The notes under the pieces were generated by a model. It searched no databases. It worked only from the letters and a program-made list of their open reading frames with translations, and had not been told where the DNA came from. 64,000 nt of DNA from NCBI RefSeq assembly GCF_000367525.1, contig NZ_HF570956.1, forward strand, positions 277,108 to 341,107, in the 5' to 3' direction. The DNA comes from Phycicoccus elongatus Lp2 (GTDB taxonomy: Bacteria; Actinomycetota; Actinomycetes; Actinomycetales; Dermatophilaceae). The translations under genes were made by a program, and so were the position numbers. Positions 62,226-64,000 of the stretch are shown in pieces (within the stretch, counting starts at the first letter, position 1; each line of letters opens with the position of its first letter).

Positions 62226-63200
62226 TCACCAGGGCCGCGCGGTTATGCCTGGCATCGCCCGATCCACGTCCTGGGCCATCACGACGGCTGAATTTCGCAA
62301 GAGCGCATTCCGCCGGGCATCGATAACTAGCTTCTCCGCCGCCGCGTGCGGTCGACCCTTCAATGCGCTGGCATATCGGTTGATCTCAAGGCCCGAGTGC
62401 GCGACCCCCTTCAGGCGCAACCTGAGGACCTGCCGGATTTGGTGCACCGTCGGCAGCCCGAAGGTGAGCACCTCATCGAAACGCCGCCATAGCGCCTCGT
62501 CGAGCAGTGCTGGGTGGTTCGTGGCGGCAAGCAGCAAGCTTGGGCCACGGTAACGATCCGTCATTTGGAGGAAAGCACTGACGACTCGCTTCATCTCGCC
62601 GTGCTCTGACGCGTCGTCGCGCGACCGGCCCAACGCATCGAACTCATCGAACAGGACCACAAATGGCGCTTGGTCGGCATACTCGAAAATTCGGCGGAGA
62701 TTGCTCGAAGTCTCCCCCAAGTACGAGGAGACGACCGCATCCAGCCTGACCATCAGAAGCGGTCGCCCCAACTCGACTGCGATGGCCTCCGCCGCTGTTG
62801 TCTTGCCACATCCGGGCGGTCCCTGAAGGAGAAGGCGCTGGCGTCGCGGCAGGCCGGCAGCATCCAAGGCTGGCCACTGGCGGACTTCTTCGACGACGTT
62901 CTCCAAAACCAAAGAGACGGCATCTTGCAGGACGAGGTCTTCCAAGAGGTGCTCCGGCTCGCGAACCTCCCCTAGGTCCCACTCGCCTTCCCGGTCCTTC
63001 GGGGGTGCGGGGACCACGATCGTCGAGCCGGGATCGAGCGAGCCACCGCCGGCAACGAGGAGCTTCTGCAGGTCACGGGCAAGCGCGTTGTGGTGCTTGG
63101 CCTGCTCTTCCTCAATAATCTCCATCGCGGCACGACGGAAGGCCAACTCGTCTCGCGCATGGAACGCGCGGAAGATCTCCTTCAACTGTCGGCCGGCCAC
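62226..63200 (-). CDS. ietA: AAA-family ATPase of an IetAS-type pair
   Basis: 324 residues from GTG 63200. An N-terminal helical part (about 1-105) precedes an AAA+ core: Walker A LLQGPPGCGKTTAAE, Walker B APFVVLFDEFDALGRSRDD, sensor-1 LLAATNHPALLD and Arg finger RRFDEVLTF. It resembles the small proteasomal-type AAA ATPases found next to subtilases. It presumably controls or delivers substrate to the protease encoded 4 bp downstream. The Ser-protease and ATPase active sites are both intact. Confidence 0.83.
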   Translation of the reverse strand: MAGRQLKEIFRAFHARDELAFRRAAMEIIEEEQAKHHNALARDLQKLLVAGGGSLDPGSTIVVPAPPKDREGEWDLGEVREPEHLLEDLVLQDAVSLVLENVVEEVRQWPALDAAGLPRRQRLLLQGPPGCGKTTAAEAIAVELGRPLLMVRLDAVVSSYLGETSSNLRRIFEYADQAPFVVLFDEFDALGRSRDDASEHGEMKRVVSAFLQMTDRYRGPSLLLAATNHPALLDEALWRRFDEVLTFGLPTVHQIRQVLRLRLKGVAHSGLEINRYASALKGRPHAAAEKLVIDARRNALLRNSAVVMAQDVDRAMPGITARPW

Positions 63201-63434
63201 GCTCCCATCCTAGAGATGGGGTCAGACTGGGCAGGGACCTCGTAGTGGTGGTGTGTTGAACGTCGATGGCTCGGTCGATACTGGCATCCCCGCTTGGCGC
63301 GAGGACGCGCTTGTCCGCAGGCTCGGTGGGGATGGCGGTGAGGTCGTGCAGGCACTGCTTCGTGGGGCCGGCGCCGAGTGATTTCCCGCACACGGTGGCG
63401 GCGCGGACCCGGCGGAGGTGGAGTTCGAGGGCAC
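63201..63434. other. Spacer upstream of ietA with unidentified coding-like sequence
   Basis: Minus-strand frames read for example ALELHLRRVRAATVCGKSLG and TEPADKRVLAPSGDASID, with plausible codon use, but I recognise no family. No start or promoter is clear. It may be the decayed remainder of a gene joined to the YhcG fragment. Confidence 0.3.
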
Positions 63435-63615
63435 GCTCCGACGCGGGCGTGCAGCCGGCCTTTGATGCGGCCCTCCAGGACACCGCAGCTCCACCCGGCG
63501 GCCACCGCCCGGGCGGCGTACCAGACACGCACGTCGGGGTCGTCGAGGCGGTAGAGCAGAACCATGACGTGGCCCCACGGCAATTGCGCAGCAGCTGCTG
63601 CGCAATTGGGGTCCG
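63435..63615. repeat. 181-bp direct repeat, copy 2, with 28-nt perfect palindrome
   Basis: Gapless match to 46599-46779 with five differences by hand alignment. The palindrome is at 63581-63608. Same orientation as copy 1. Confidence 0.9.
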
Positions 63616-63640
63616 GCGACTCTCGGGCGACGGTGTGCAT
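63435..63640 (-). pseudogene. DUF1016/YhcG nuclease-family fragment, copy 2
   Basis: Reads PDPNCAAAAAQLPWGHVMVLL, YRLDDPDVRVWYAARAVAAGW, then GRIKGRLHARVGA. Same segment and same cut points as the copy at 46599, with different flanking sequence on both sides. Confidence 0.65.
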
Positions 63641-63893
63641 GGACTGCAGTCTCGATCTAGAACTCAGCGATCCGAGGTCGGTCCTCCATGCGTCGATGGG
63701 TCCCTTGGGTGTCGGGATCGCACTCGGATGAACACCTCACGCATTGGATCGTCCTCGGTCCTACGAGGTTAGCCCCGAGCTATGCCTGCGGCATCAGAAC
63801 TCCGGCATCCTCGATGCCAAGGGGGCGCCCGCTTGGTCGCTGGCAAGAGCATGTGGGCCGTTAAGGCCAGGTAGGGAGAAGTGCCTCGGCGAG
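63616..63893. other. Gene-free spacer
   Basis: No coding frame or clear signal seen in these 278 bases beyond short dyads. Confidence 0.35.
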
Positions 63894-64000
63894 TCAGTGG
63901 TAGCCGTAGGGGCTCCAGCCCTTCATGTGCGGCTGGAGTTCGTCGGGCGTTGCCTGGATCCTGCGGATGATGTTGAGGTCGCCGTTAAGCGGGTCGACGC
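63894..64000 (-). CDS. C-terminus of an unidentified gene running off the right edge
   Basis: The minus strand ends VDPLNGDLNIIRRIQATPDE, LQPHMKGWSPYGYH and stops at 63894-63896. The conserved-looking MKGWSPYGYH ending suggests a real family, but I cannot name it. The remainder lies outside the window. Confidence 0.5.
   Translation of the reverse strand, partial: VDPLNGDLNIIRRIQATPDELQPHMKGWSPYGYH

Overview
This is one continuous chromosomal stretch of a high-GC actinobacterium. The protein repertoire points to the Micrococcales/Intrasporangiaceae (Janibacter, Knoellia, Phycicoccus-like relatives), but that placement is an inference. It rests on very high GC, frequent GTG starts, short or absent leaders, mycothiol-dependent enzyme families, and heavy over-use of the word GTATGCCG/CGGCATAC on both strands and in all reading frames.

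The left half (1-32.9 kb) is mostly ordinary metabolism and regulation. It holds a class V aminotransferase, MarR and a D-2-hydroxyacid dehydrogenase; class II fumarase and a methyltransferase; a three-domain adenylation/carrier/acyltransferase membrane fusion; a quinone-oxidoreductase/TetR divergent pair; and a lipoprotein hydrolase. A double-GNAT protein, a Phd/VapC toxin-antitoxin pair beside an LtrA scar, two DesK/NarL two-component systems and a CPBP protease follow. Next come a transporter/hydrolase/YeiH/acyl-CoA ligase run and a deoxyribonucleoside locus (deoR, deoC, MFS) with clear operators. Two scars interrupt it: 17.7-21.4 kb (VOC-LuxR chimera, IS3 fragment, broken cupin, hydrolase tail) and about 24.7 kb (two genes truncated at one junction).

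From 33.5 to 36.0 kb lies a gene graveyard: an HTH regulator running into a broken M23 peptidase, a GNAT stub, IS3 and IS30 fragments, and an orphan C-terminus. An aminoglycoside-phosphotransferase-like gene survives within it. A second CPBP protease, behind a hairpin that covers its ribosome-binding site, and an SDR gene follow.

The right half (38.6-64 kb) is accessory. A copper-detoxification block (copA, HMA remnant, small membrane protein, F510_1955-type lipoprotein, multicopper oxidase, SHOCT protein) faces an OmpR-type two-component system. After it come a deazaflavin-dependent nitroreductase-like gene, a membrane protein, a third DesK/NarL system, a GNAT gene, the full kdpFABCDE potassium operon, and an AAA ATPase/subtilisin pair matching the IetAS defence system. 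The right edge cuts an unidentified gene.

The most unusual signal is a five-copy family of hairpin elements (38.6, 46.9, 50.5, 51.6 and 59.7 kb). All five point the same way, and each lies just 3-prime of a minus-strand gene. They keep a fixed geometry: 39 nt from the conserved right stem arm to a TACTCTGCA-like block, then 33-34 nt to a TGCAAG block. The sequence between these marks varies, and the apical loop runs from 4 to 36 nt. The layout recalls cassette recombination sites or conserved 3-prime RNA structures, but no recombinase lies in the window. A 181-bp direct repeat from a DUF1016/YhcG gene, each copy with a perfect 28-nt palindrome, brackets 46.6-63.6 kb.
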